A stretch of DNA of 9,935 nucleotides from an uncultured Rhodobiaceae bacterium (GTDB lineage: Archaea > Thermoplasmatota > Poseidoniia > Poseidoniales > Poseidoniaceae), in NCBI GenBank assembly GCA_937911445.1, contig CALDQY010000212.1, positions 1-9,935 on the forward strand, written 5' to 3'. Shown here one piece after another: positions 1 through 8,300 of the stretch (position 1 is the first letter of the stretch; every line of letters starts with the position of its first letter). The position numbers and the translations under genes were made by a program. A model generated the notes under the pieces. That model was not told the origin of the DNA. It did not search any database and saw nothing but the letters and a program-made list of their open reading frames with translations.

Positions 1-1386
1 GGCGAGATTGATTTGCCCAGTAAAGGGAACCTCAGAAACGGGTTGAAATCGCCCTGCCTTCGGGTTTGCAGCGGCCAAAACCGCACAGCGAGTGCGAAGA
101 CTGGCATTGATTCCTGCTTTGGAAATTGAGATGGTTTGTTGTTCCATTGCCTCGTGCATGCTTGATCGGTCGGCTTGGTTCATCTTGTCGAATTCGTCAA
201 TCGCTGCAAGACCTTGATCGGCAAGAACAAGAGCACCTGCCTCAAGCGTCCATCTCCCGTCAGCACTCGCATCTTGGACTGCCGCAGCGGTCAAACCTGC
301 TGCAGATGCAGACATGCCTGATGTAAAACGCCCACGAGGGGAAATATTCCCCATGTAAGCGAGAAGTTGTGACTTTGCAACCCCCGGATCCCCCATGAGG
401 AGAATGTGGATATCTCCACGATTCCTTGTACCATCCGGGTTGAGTCGTGCCACACCACCAAACAGCTGAAGCATCAGGGTTTCCTTGATCTTCTCCATGC
501 CAAAAATTGACGGTGCAATGGATTCGGAGATGCGCTTGTAGACGTCTTGATCAGCGGCAAATGCTCGAATCTCAGCTTCTTCTTCATCGCTTACAACAAT
601 CTCTTCAAGAGCGAGATTTTGTCGCTCGAGAGATTGAACGCGCATGAAGATGTCAAACACCGGAGTATCCTTGCCGAACTTACGTTGCGAACGAATGAAC
701 AATACACCATTCGCCTTCACACGGTCTCCTGGATTGACTTTTCCGGTGAGGTCATGCTCTGCGATGCATGAAATGCGCTCTGGCTGTACGCCACCACGAA
801 CCTGTTCGGGCAATTCTTGCAGTTCAATAAATTGCGAATTCGTCAATGTTGAACGCTCCTGCAGCAACTGGAATCGAGTTTGTCGATTTGTTAGACCGCA
901 CCCCCCATCAATTTGTGAGCACTCCATTGGATTGATTAATTCCTGTTCGTTTGGTTGTTGAATGGTGATGAGATGTTCGCATGCCACACACTTGAAGGTT
1001 GCAGAGTACATTCGTGGACGAACGCCAGAAATTTTCGTGACCACTGCATCAATCGAAATCATCAGACCAATATCATCGGAACGAAGTTGTGAAACAGTGC
1101 GTACTTGATCGCTAGGAAGATGAACAATGCGTACCCACGGATTGATGGTTCCATAACCGACATCAGCAAGTAATTCCCGCAGCGCTCGGTTCGATGCGTC
1201 GTCATGAAGGTCGGGTTGTTCCAAGATGCTTTGAGCAAAGGTTGGGTCGAATCCTTCGATCGTTCGGTATGAAACTTCAAGACTCTGGACATCTGGCCAA
1301 AGTTGGGCAATGTTATGCACATCCTCCGTGAAGTGGGCATGAAGCAGTGTGGACCATCGCGCTGTCAAATCAAAGTCTTGAATCAT
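1..1386 (-). CDS. mcm: MCM replicative DNA helicase, N-terminal 462 residues (3' end beyond window)
   Basis: This is the hexameric 3'-5' AAA+ helicase that unwinds DNA at archaeal replication forks. Reading leftward, the N-terminal domain begins MIQDFDLTARW and carries a putative zinc site at C133, C136, C156 and C163. The ATPase core shows Walker A GDPGVAKS (K338), then NISPRGRFTSG, Walker B AAIDEFDKM (D397, E398) and sensor 1 AAANP (N441). The frame is open to the window edge, where it stops at FTGQINLA, just before the expected arginine-finger segment. I chose the ATG at 1386 because it puts the Walker A lysine close to its usual position (about residue 340) in archaeal MCMs. The frame stays open upstream to about 1566, with another in-frame ATG at 1491, so a longer N terminus is possible. 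No intein interrupts Walker A. Identity is certain; the start is less so. Confidence 0.96.
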   Translation of the reverse strand, partial: MIQDFDLTARWSTLLHAHFTEDVHNIAQLWPDVQSLEVSYRTIEGFDPTFAQSILEQPDLHDDASNRALRELLADVGYGTINPWVRIVHLPSDQVRTVSQLRSDDIGLMISIDAVVTKISGVRPRMYSATFKCVACEHLITIQQPNEQELINPMECSQIDGGCGLTNRQTRFQLLQERSTLTNSQFIELQELPEQVRGGVQPERISCIAEHDLTGKVNPGDRVKANGVLFIRSQRKFGKDTPVFDIFMRVQSLERQNLALEEIVVSDEEEAEIRAFAADQDVYKRISESIAPSIFGMEKIKETLMLQLFGGVARLNPDGTRNRGDIHILLMGDPGVAKSQLLAYMGNISPRGRFTSGMSASAAGLTAAAVQDASADGRWTLEAGALVLADQGLAAIDEFDKMNQADRSSMHEAMEQQTISISKAGINASLRTRCAVLAAANPKAGRFQPVSEVPFTGQINLA

Positions 1387-1574
1387 CGTCGCACCACACC
1401 AAGGAGTTAGACATGGAAGGCTACCGTTCTTAATGGTTCCATTGCAACTTCGGCTCCCCTCTGTTTCCACTGGAAATAATATGGCCTTCATAGGCTCTTT
1501 TTCGACAAGTTTCTGAGGGAGTGGAAATGTGCCGGACTCAATAAGTTCATATCGTTTTGACGTGAGCAGCGTTC
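1387..1574. promoter_or_regulatory. Divergent spacer between mcm and the hydrolase gene
   Basis: This 188-bp stretch should hold both promoters. An A/T-rich TATA-like element, AATAATATGG, lies at 1475-1484; read on the minus strand it is CCATATTATT. Beside it is a perfect 6-bp inverted repeat, TTTCCA-C-TGGAAA, at 1464-1476, and a third TGGAAA occurs at about 1521. A second short dyad, AATGG-TT-CCATT, lies at 1432-1443. A separate TATA-like TTCATATC at about 1547 would suit a nearly leaderless hydrolase mRNA. These assignments are inference from the sequence alone. The minus strand is also open in the mcm frame through most of the region, so part of it could be coding. Confidence 0.4.
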
Positions 1575-2087
1575 ATGATTATTTTCGCACACGGGCTGGA
1601 AGGTTCACCGAACGGAAGCAAGATTCGGGCACTGCGAGAAGCAGGTTTTGATGTCATAGCGCCTGATTTTCAAGGAATGGTGCTTGCGGAACGTGTTATT
1701 CTGCTTCAACAAGTATGCCAAGAACATCGAGAAGCAAAACCAGTGCTCGCTGGTTCAAGTTATGGTGGGTTAACTGCATCGATTGTTGCTATGCAAATGC
1801 CTGATGCGTTTCGTGGGCTCCTCTTGTGCGCTCCTGCTCTTCACCTCGATGAACCGCCTGTCACTGAGGATACAATTCTTGTCGCTCCCAAAGGGATGAA
1901 GACAATCATCATCCACGGAGTTGGCGACGATGTTGTCCCAATTTCATGCAGCGTTGCGTATGCTGAACGATCTGGGAATGAAATTGTAGCCTTTCATCAA
2001 GTGAACGATGGACATCGTTTGGCAGGCTCACACAAACAAATTATTGACGCTGCTCAATTGTTGATTGGCGAGACGATTGATTCATGA
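1575..2087 (+). CDS. Small alpha/beta hydrolase (YqiA/RBBP9-like esterase type)
   Basis: A 170-residue single-domain alpha/beta hydrolase with an intact catalytic triad. The N terminus MIIFAHGLEGSPNGSK is a beta strand followed by the HG oxyanion motif. The nucleophile elbow is G60-S-S-Y-G-G, with S62 as likely nucleophile. D119 in HGVGDDVVP and H147 in NDGHRL complete the triad. Its length fits the short lidless hydrolases related to YqiA and RBBP9, which are probably serine esterases; the substrate cannot be told. There is no signal peptide, so it should be cytoplasmic. The ATG at 1575 is the first start after an in-frame TGA at 1563. Its stop lies 22 bp before the chosen purM ATG, so the two are probably co-transcribed. 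No functional link to purine synthesis is evident. Confidence 0.85.
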   Translation: MIIFAHGLEGSPNGSKIRALREAGFDVIAPDFQGMVLAERVILLQQVCQEHREAKPVLAGSSYGGLTASIVAMQMPDAFRGLLLCAPALHLDEPPVTEDTILVAPKGMKTIIIHGVGDDVVPISCSVAYAERSGNEIVAFHQVNDGHRLAGSHKQIIDAAQLLIGETIDS

Positions 2088-2109
2088 ATGGTCTTGCGTT
2101 GGTAAATCC

Positions 2110-3207
2110 ATGAGCGACCCAATGGATTACGCCTCGAGTGGCGTCGATATCGATCTTGAAGGTGCAGCCGTCGCCTCGCTCATCGGCTCGCTTCAGCGTT
2201 CAACACGAAAAACTGGAACACCTGGAGCACCTGTTGACTTACCCGGCGGTTTTGGTGGATTGATTGAATTTGGAGATCATCTGTTGGCGATGGCAACTGA
2301 TGGAGTTGGGAGCAAGCTGCAGATTGCAACTGCAGTCAAGAACTGGGACAGTGTTGGCATCGATTGTATGGCGATGAACGTCAACGATCTATTGTGTGTT
2401 GGTGCTGAACCCATTGCATTTGTCGACTACATCGCTGTCCCAAAACCAGATCCTGAAGTCCACGCAGCAGTCGGCGCTTCGCTCGCCAAGGCATGTGAAT
2501 TAGCGAATGTTACACTCGCTGGTGGAGAGACTGCCTCGCTTCCTGGAATTGTCACAGAACTCGACCTTTCCGGTACTGCACTCGGATTCCTTGACAAGGA
2601 CTCAGCCATTACTGGAGAACGCTTGGAATCAGGTGATATTCTCATCGGACTGCCATCATCTGGCATTCACTCAAATGGATTCTCGCTCGTTCGTAACATC
2701 ATCGATCGCATGGGTTTGGCATACACCGATGCATGTCCTTTCAACGCTGAATTCTCCGGGCGAGAGATATCAGAAAGCCCTATCCTCGCAGATGTTCTCC
2801 TCATTCCAACCAAAATCTACTGCTCTCCTGTTGTCGGGTTGCTTAACCATCTGAAATCTGTCCAAGGTTCGGTTCATGCAGTCCACGGAATTGCCCACAT
2901 TACAGGCGGCGGTTTGTCCAATCTTCTCCGCCTGCACGATAGGCTTGGGTGGCATATCGAAACCCCGATGCCAATACCTCCTGAATTCACATGGCTACAA
3001 TCTCAAGGAAACGTGACCGATTTGGAGATGCATCGAACGTTCAACATGGGCCTTGGAATGGTCCTTGCTGTTGCAAAAGACCAAGCAGATTCCATCCTAT
3101 CCTTCATTCAACAGCACGAACCAAACGCTACCATCATTGGCCACGTTCATGATGATGCTCACAAAGTTACGCATTCAAATTCAGAGATTTACTTTGAACA
3201 TTATTGA
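2110..3207 (+). CDS. purM: Phosphoribosylformylglycinamidine cyclo-ligase (AIR synthetase)
   Basis: PurM closes the imidazole ring in de novo purine synthesis, turning FGAM plus ATP into AIR, ADP and phosphate. The protein has 365 residues, a little above the usual 340-350. It starts SDPMDYASSGVDIDLEG, matching the usual YxxxGVDI opening. The family signature ATDGVGSKL lies at residues 62-70, followed by GIDCMAMNVNDLLCVGAEP, GGETASLPG (138-146), LPSSGIHSNGF, and the C-terminal-domain HITGGGLSNL (263-272). I chose the ATG at 2110; M5 at 2122 is equally possible because neither has a strong ribosome binding site. A TTG at 2065 would add 15 unconserved-looking residues and overlap the hydrolase. 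trm1 follows after 38 bp. The enzyme looks complete and functional. Confidence 0.95.
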   Translation: MSDPMDYASSGVDIDLEGAAVASLIGSLQRSTRKTGTPGAPVDLPGGFGGLIEFGDHLLAMATDGVGSKLQIATAVKNWDSVGIDCMAMNVNDLLCVGAEPIAFVDYIAVPKPDPEVHAAVGASLAKACELANVTLAGGETASLPGIVTELDLSGTALGFLDKDSAITGERLESGDILIGLPSSGIHSNGFSLVRNIIDRMGLAYTDACPFNAEFSGREISESPILADVLLIPTKIYCSPVVGLLNHLKSVQGSVHAVHGIAHITGGGLSNLLRLHDRLGWHIETPMPIPPEFTWLQSQGNVTDLEMHRTFNMGLGMVLAVAKDQADSILSFIQQHEPNATIIGHVHDDAHKVTHSNSEIYFEHY

Positions 3208-3220
3208 AGCGGTGCGGTCA

Positions 3221-3236
3221 AGAAGATGAATCTTCT
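3221..3236 (+). repeat. Perfect 7-bp inverted repeat between purM and trm1
   Basis: AGAAGAT-GA-ATCTTCT lies 13 bp after the purM stop and 9 bp before the trm1 ATG at 3246. In RNA it could form a short hairpin just upstream of the trm1 start; in DNA it is a dyad. A two-base loop is tight, so the stem would probably open to a four-base loop. If trm1 instead started at the TTG at 3204, this would be coding sequence. Function is unproven. Confidence 0.4.
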
Positions 3237-3245
3237 CGTCCTACC

Positions 3246-4595
3246 ATGGGCGAATCCTTCACAGGTCATGAGTCGCCAGAAGACTGGCCTGGTCACATTT
3301 GGTGCGAGGGACGGACCTTTGTGCATCTCAAAGAGGGCCAGCCTCGCCCAACGCACATGCCGAGAGGTCCCGCAGCAAAGTCTGGAACAGGATTCATGAA
3401 TCCAGCAATGGCGCCTGCTCGCACACGTTCTGTCTTGCTGTTGCAAGATGCATTACAACATGGTTGGATCAATGGTGACCGCCCAATTCGAGCATTGGAT
3501 GCACTCTGTGCTACAGGAATTCGTGTCCGTCGATGGAGAAACGAGATTGCTCCGAGCCATCAACCTCGTCTACACATCACTGCCAATGATCTGGACAAAG
3601 GTGCTCTTGATTGGGCTTTGGCTTCGATGACCTCTGATGAAGAAATTGAACATACCTCACAGGTCGACGATGAACAGATTCAGCCTGAATTCGTCGAGAA
3701 GAATGGAATCAAATTCCAATGTTATGATGCTCGAATGGCCATGGTTCAAGGCTCATTTCAATGGATTGATGTCGACCCATTTGGTTCTCCAATCACGTTC
3801 ATCGATGGTGCCCTCCAGGCCTTGGGAAGAGTTGGCGTCCTTGAGGTAACAGCGACCGACACTGCAGCACTAACTGGATCGTCTGCGTCGTCTGGTATGC
3901 GCCGTTATGGTCACAAAGGCATCGTCGATTTGTATGCGCATGATGATGCTGTTCGTGTCCTACTCGGGACCATTGCGGCGAGAGCCGCTCAACTCGATCG
4001 AGCCATTGAACCAATCTTGGCTTTGTTTGATGGACATCATGTTCGGGTATCTGTCTTGGTTCGAAAAAGCAAGCAAGGTGCTGATCGAAATAGGGAACTG
4101 ATAGGCTGGAGAGTTCGAACAAAAGACAAACCGTACTCGTTCACAACACATCCGACTCCAGAACAATTGGAGCATTCGAGTGGACCAATGTGGATTGGTC
4201 CATTGTGGAACGAGGAAATCTGTTCGCGGATGACAGAGAACAGGGCTGTTGAAACCTGCCTGGCTACGTCTTCAGATATCGAGCGTGGGGCAGCGCTTGG
4301 CCTCGAATGGTCGGAAGCGGACCAACTCTACGCTGAACGGGAAATACGGCGCTCTGTCCGCCACATTGCACAAGCAGCACCGTTGTTATCCCGAGATCAC
4401 TTGCTGCTGGCCTTTGACGAGCTTCCGCGCTTCGCAAATGTAGGCTCGTTACCAACCATGGAACGGCTCATCAGTGCCCTCAATGAAGCAGGGCATTTGA
4501 CGGCGCGAGTACCAGACTTACGTCCATTTATTGCAACCCTAGCACCGTTTAATGCCGTCATCGAAGTCATGCAGTCCTTGCAATCAACCGAATGA
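3246..4595 (+). CDS. trm1: tRNA (guanine26-N2)-dimethyltransferase Trm1
   Basis: Trm1 transfers one or two methyl groups from S-adenosylmethionine to N2 of G26 in tRNA, at the D-arm/anticodon-arm hinge. The 449-residue protein has the family's N-terminal EGRTFVHL and FMNPAMAPARTRS, SAM-binding motif I at 83-93 (ALDALCATGIR), the acidic motif II ANDLDKG, catalytic motif IV D177-P-F-G, then LEVTATDTAALTG and RRYG. The C-terminal domain keeps GPMWIGPLW (313-321), but I see no cysteines in the roughly 40 residues before it, where many homologs have a CxxC knuckle. It is longer than typical archaeal Trm1 (about 380). The ATG at 3246 was chosen; a TTG at 3204 overlaps the purM stop but adds residues unlike the family. 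Its 3' end overlaps the convergent PAC2 gene by 12 bp. Confidence 0.93.
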   Translation: MGESFTGHESPEDWPGHIWCEGRTFVHLKEGQPRPTHMPRGPAAKSGTGFMNPAMAPARTRSVLLLQDALQHGWINGDRPIRALDALCATGIRVRRWRNEIAPSHQPRLHITANDLDKGALDWALASMTSDEEIEHTSQVDDEQIQPEFVEKNGIKFQCYDARMAMVQGSFQWIDVDPFGSPITFIDGALQALGRVGVLEVTATDTAALTGSSASSGMRRYGHKGIVDLYAHDDAVRVLLGTIAARAAQLDRAIEPILALFDGHHVRVSVLVRKSKQGADRNRELIGWRVRTKDKPYSFTTHPTPEQLEHSSGPMWIGPLWNEEICSRMTENRAVETCLATSSDIERGAALGLEWSEADQLYAEREIRRSVRHIAQAAPLLSRDHLLLAFDELPRFANVGSLPTMERLISALNEAGHLTARVPDLRPFIATLAPFNAVIEVMQSLQSTE

Positions 4596-5333
4596 AGGGT
4601 CATTGATTTCTTCATCTGGTGAAGGCAGTAGCGGAGTTGCGCTCTCAATGATTTCTTGAACGGATTGTTCGATACTACGAGCATTCTCAAGCATTTTTGA
4701 GAGCGGGATTTCTTTTCCTGTCATCTCCGTGATGGCTTCGATGGCAACAGCTGCTGCACGAACATCAGGATACATCGGACTGGCTTCTGATAAGAGGGCC
4801 GTAATGTCCAGATTGAGTCGATCGCCTTCACTGAGAAGGAACCCGGTAATTCCAGATACAACGCCCCGCTGTATTGATTGCAGATCGAGTGTCTTCAGTC
4901 GTTTGCGAGCCGCTTCGTTTGCTCCGACAGCAAACAATCCTTCACCGTGGATTTGTTTCTCTGGCTTGAGAATTCCATCTATGATGATGAGCTGATCAAA
5001 ACCTCCAACTCTGAACCACTCGAGAACGGTTGATCCAAAAGCGATGTCTTGTTCTTTATCGAACTGAATTTCAGCAGTGAAGACACCAATACCATCGCCC
5101 TGATACACGCGTACAGGGTGGCGAGGAACCTCGTTCTGAATCAAAGCAACAGCAGGGAAATTCTCATCCATAACCGTCCCAAGTTGCGTGAGGTTGAGCG
5201 ACTCTATGATGTGGGATGCAGCGATAACGCCGACCATTCCTGCTGTGGTAAATCCACAAATCGCAACACCACCCGTAGTAGGGTCAACCCCAGAACGCAG
5301 AACCAAATCGTACGTCTCGAATTGCTGTTTCAT
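4584..5333 (-). CDS. PAC2-family protein (proteasome-assembly-chaperone-like)
   Basis: A 249-residue protein of the archaeal PAC2 family (PbaB/COG2047-like), related to eukaryotic proteasome assembly chaperone 2. Some archaeal members bind proteasome or proteasome-like particles; others have no known function. Family-type features are the early ICGFTTAGMVGVIAASHII segment, the strand-loop DENFPAVALIQNEVPRHPVR, a central LIIIDGIL strand, and a helical C-terminal region with SEASPMYPDVRAAA. The tail is acidic (PSPDEEINDPSFG). Start: a GTG at 5339 and an ATG at 5333 are both in frame. GAGG at 5341-5344 is 7 bases from the ATG but only one base from the GTG, so the ATG is preferred. The gene lies 51 bp downstream of the giant surface-protein gene on the same strand, so read-through is possible. 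Its 3' end overlaps trm1. Confidence 0.82.
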   Translation of the reverse strand: MKQQFETYDLVLRSGVDPTTGGVAICGFTTAGMVGVIAASHIIESLNLTQLGTVMDENFPAVALIQNEVPRHPVRVYQGDGIGVFTAEIQFDKEQDIAFGSTVLEWFRVGGFDQLIIIDGILKPEKQIHGEGLFAVGANEAARKRLKTLDLQSIQRGVVSGITGFLLSEGDRLNLDITALLSEASPMYPDVRAAAVAIEAITEMTGKEIPLSKMLENARSIEQSVQEIIESATPLLPSPDEEINDPSFG

Positions 5334-5340
5334 AGTCACG

Positions 5341-5344
5341 CCTC
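5341..5344 (-). promoter_or_regulatory. Ribosome binding site of the PAC2 gene
   Basis: GAGG on the minus strand, 7 bases from the ATG at 5333. It decides between that ATG and the GTG two codons upstream, which would sit one base away. Confidence 0.6.
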
Positions 5345-5367
5345 GTCTTGCTGGTTGACTCGTGTTT

Positions 5368-5377
5368 GAAAAATATC
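5368..5377 (-). promoter_or_regulatory. Possible TATA box of the PAC2 gene or T-run terminator of the surface-protein gene
   Basis: In the 51-bp gap the minus strand reads GATATTTTTC, about 40 bases before the PAC2 ATG at 5333. An archaeal TATA box here would give a short leader that includes the GAGG ribosome binding site. The same T-run, starting 8 bases after the stop of the giant gene, could instead end that transcript, since archaeal intrinsic termination uses T-rich tracts. The sequence cannot separate the two readings, and both could hold. Confidence 0.35.
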
Positions 5378-5384
5378 TCGTTGC

Positions 5385-8300
5385 TCATTCGTTGTACTCA
5401 GACCAGTCTTCTGCACCTTCTTCTCGGTACCACCATGTGCCAACTTCGTCCTCGTACCATTCGGTTCCATACTCGTCCACAGAGATTCCATCGTCTTCTT
5501 CTGATTCTTCGGTTGATTCCTCTTCTTCATCTTCTGGCTCCTCTTCGAGCAAGTCTGCATTGGATTCTGTAACTTCTGAAATCAATGAGTCGCCTGGGCG
5601 TTCGATGATCTCGGGTTCAGCGGAAATGGTCTTGTCTTCAAACTCATCCAATGGTTTACCTTGAGGGATTTCGGCTGGTTCATCTTCCTCTTCGATGAAC
5701 TCATCTTGTTCTTCATAGAATGCTTCATCCTCAAAGTCAGCTGAAGCCTTGCGGTAAAGGACAAATCCAACTGCAGCAAGAACAAGAACGCCTGCGCCAA
5801 TTCCACCAATGACAACGATATTGGAAGAACTCTTTTCCTCCCCATCTGGGTTTGCTTGGACCTCGACGAAGAGATCGGCAGTCCAAGAGACGACATCATT
5901 CTCGACGACAGAATCGAGATTCGTGTAATCAGGGGACTTCGTTAGTACTTGAATTGCAAACTGATTTTCAACTCCCGCATCGTTTTGTCGAGCCCAGAGC
6001 GGATCCTCGTATTTTGGAACAAAGGATACCGTCTCAGTTCCATTTGCAGCGATGCTGACCATACTTGGCTTCTTGAACAGGGATGGTAATTCAGTTACAG
6101 AGACCTCAACTTCAACAGCGAATGGGTTTGGGTTTTCAACCAGACAATCGATTGGATCATCGGCAGCTTGCTTATTCGTTAGAATAGTTGCACTTTCACA
6201 GGCAATGGTGACGGACTGGATAGATGTTGGAACCCACTCAGTCACCGTTTCGTCTGTTTCATTCTCCTGAACTGGGAGAACGTATGCGTTCAAGGAAACT
6301 GAAAACGAGGTTGTTCCAAACATGAGGCGGCCTCCAGCATCGACGGTGAAATCGATACGGGAGATGTTCGCAAACGATGAAACAATGCGAATCTTTCCAG
6401 TTGAGATGGTTTCAGAACCGCTCAATGTAGCGTTTTCTGATGTGCCATCAAACGCATCCCAGAGAATTGTCGTACCTTCGAGCGAGGCTTGATGTGCTGC
6501 ATTTACGGAGTCGGTCGCAGTCAAGGTGATGTTGATGTCAACAGCGTCGCTTGCATCCATATCGACAGCGGAAAGGGGCCCAGCAAGCTCAACCGTAATG
6601 GCTGTGCCCATTGACGTAGTTGCTGTTGCAGAAGTGAACGGTTGGGTATCGACAACTTCGATCGCTTGCATTGAAGCGTCGATGCTCACAGCTCCATCTG
6701 AGACCGCTGAGTAATCAAGAAGGGCCTGTGGAATACTACCATCATGAAGATTGTTAACATCAATCGCAACCCATTGGCCGTTGCTGTCGCTTTGGCCATT
6801 CAAGGTGAGTGTATCGGACCCATAGGTCATCGTCATCTCAAGGTCAGCGTTTTCAATCGCCACTTCTTGTTGCATATCATCAAGATAATACGCATACAGA
6901 CTAACGGACAAAGGACTGTTTGATTCGAGCACGTTCTCGCTCACACCAATTGGTCCAGAGGATACAATGAGTTCCAGTTGGCTGTTGATGTATGTATTGT
7001 TGAACGAAATTGTTGGGCCTGCGACAGGAAGAGGTAGCGTTGCATTATCGTATACGTCGATTGCTGCCACAGCGGCCCAGTATTGTTGACCATCTTGGAC
7101 TGCATCAGCAGAGGTTGTTCCAAACGCATCGGTGTATTCACTGGTCGAAGAAATCTCGACCTCAGTTACTGAAGATGAAACCGTTGTCACCGCCTGGTAG
7201 GTTACGCCGTCAATAACATAGCCCTTTGTTGGGGTCAATTCGTTGGCCATACCAGATGCATCCAAATCGGATGTCGCTAGGAAAACCCTGTACTCAACAA
7301 CATTGGAATCCGTGCTCGCATCCCATGTTACTTTCATCGGAGCAGAAGCGGTTTCAATGTCGAGATCAAACAGTTGGACATTTGTCACTGCTGCTGGAGC
7401 CGGAGGGTTTGGAATGGTGACTTCCAATGCTTGGGACAGGTTACTTACAATTCCATACGAATGAATGGATCGAACAATGTAACCGTACGTCGAACCAACA
7501 TCTACGTTCGTATCTGAGAACGTGTTCTGTCCTACAACAACCTCGTAAGGTGAAGCGTAGTCATAACCAGCCGTTGGTGACATTCGGAACACTTGGAACT
7601 CTTGAAGATCATTTCCAAACTCTGAAAGCGCTTGCCATTCAATAGTAACGCTCGATTCTGTAAGCGATTGAACCGTGAGGAGGGGTGTGGGAGGAAGGGC
7701 AAGATTTGGAGCCCCAAGCGTGTAGTTCATGCTCAAAAACGTAGCATCAAATTGACCTGCTTTTGTGGTCTCAACGGGGAGCGTGACCACAAACGAGCCC
7801 GAGCCCGGTAGCATTTGTTGGTTGAGTGAATTACTCAATGATCCGATGGTCCCAACGCTTGTTTTTACTTCAAATTCGATGTCATAGGCGATATCAAGAT
7901 CCGTAAAGTTCGCTGTACCGTTTGAATTGCTTGAGAGTGACATCATGTTTGTCACCATTTCGATACCATAGCCATCCGAGATGCCAGGGTAGGCTGGTAA
8001 GAACGGAGAAATTGTATCTCGAATAGTGTCATCTGAATCACTAATTGTCAACACACCGATATGCGAGAGCGTCGTGCTTGAATAGCCTTCAGCCCACAAA
8101 TCACTATCTCCATCAACATCTGTATCAAGTGAAACATTGTGCCATGCTCCGATGAATACGCCTTGAAGTACCTCGCCAGCAAGTACGAATTGATCCATCA
8201 AACCATCGTGGTTGATATCTGAAAATTGGATGTCTCTTGGAACTGAATAAGGAGCCAATGGAGAATTACTTGGTGAACCAAGGCCGGTTGGCGATATTGG

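Noticed and set aside
355..400. Possible intein at the MCM Walker A site, a common insertion point in archaeal MCMs
   Set aside because: The coding runs without a break through GDPGVAKSQLLAYMGNISPRG-type sequence, so nothing is inserted.
2084..2113. A mini-gene starting ATGAATGGT over the hydrolase stop
   Set aside because: It reaches a stop after nine codons; it is a chance frame between the hydrolase and purM.
5362..5664. A 100-codon, serine-rich open frame on the plus strand
   Set aside because: It is the complement of the Glu/Asp-rich tail of the surface protein: GAA, GAT and GAG codons read as TTC, ATC and CTC or TCx in shifted frames. No start signal supports it.
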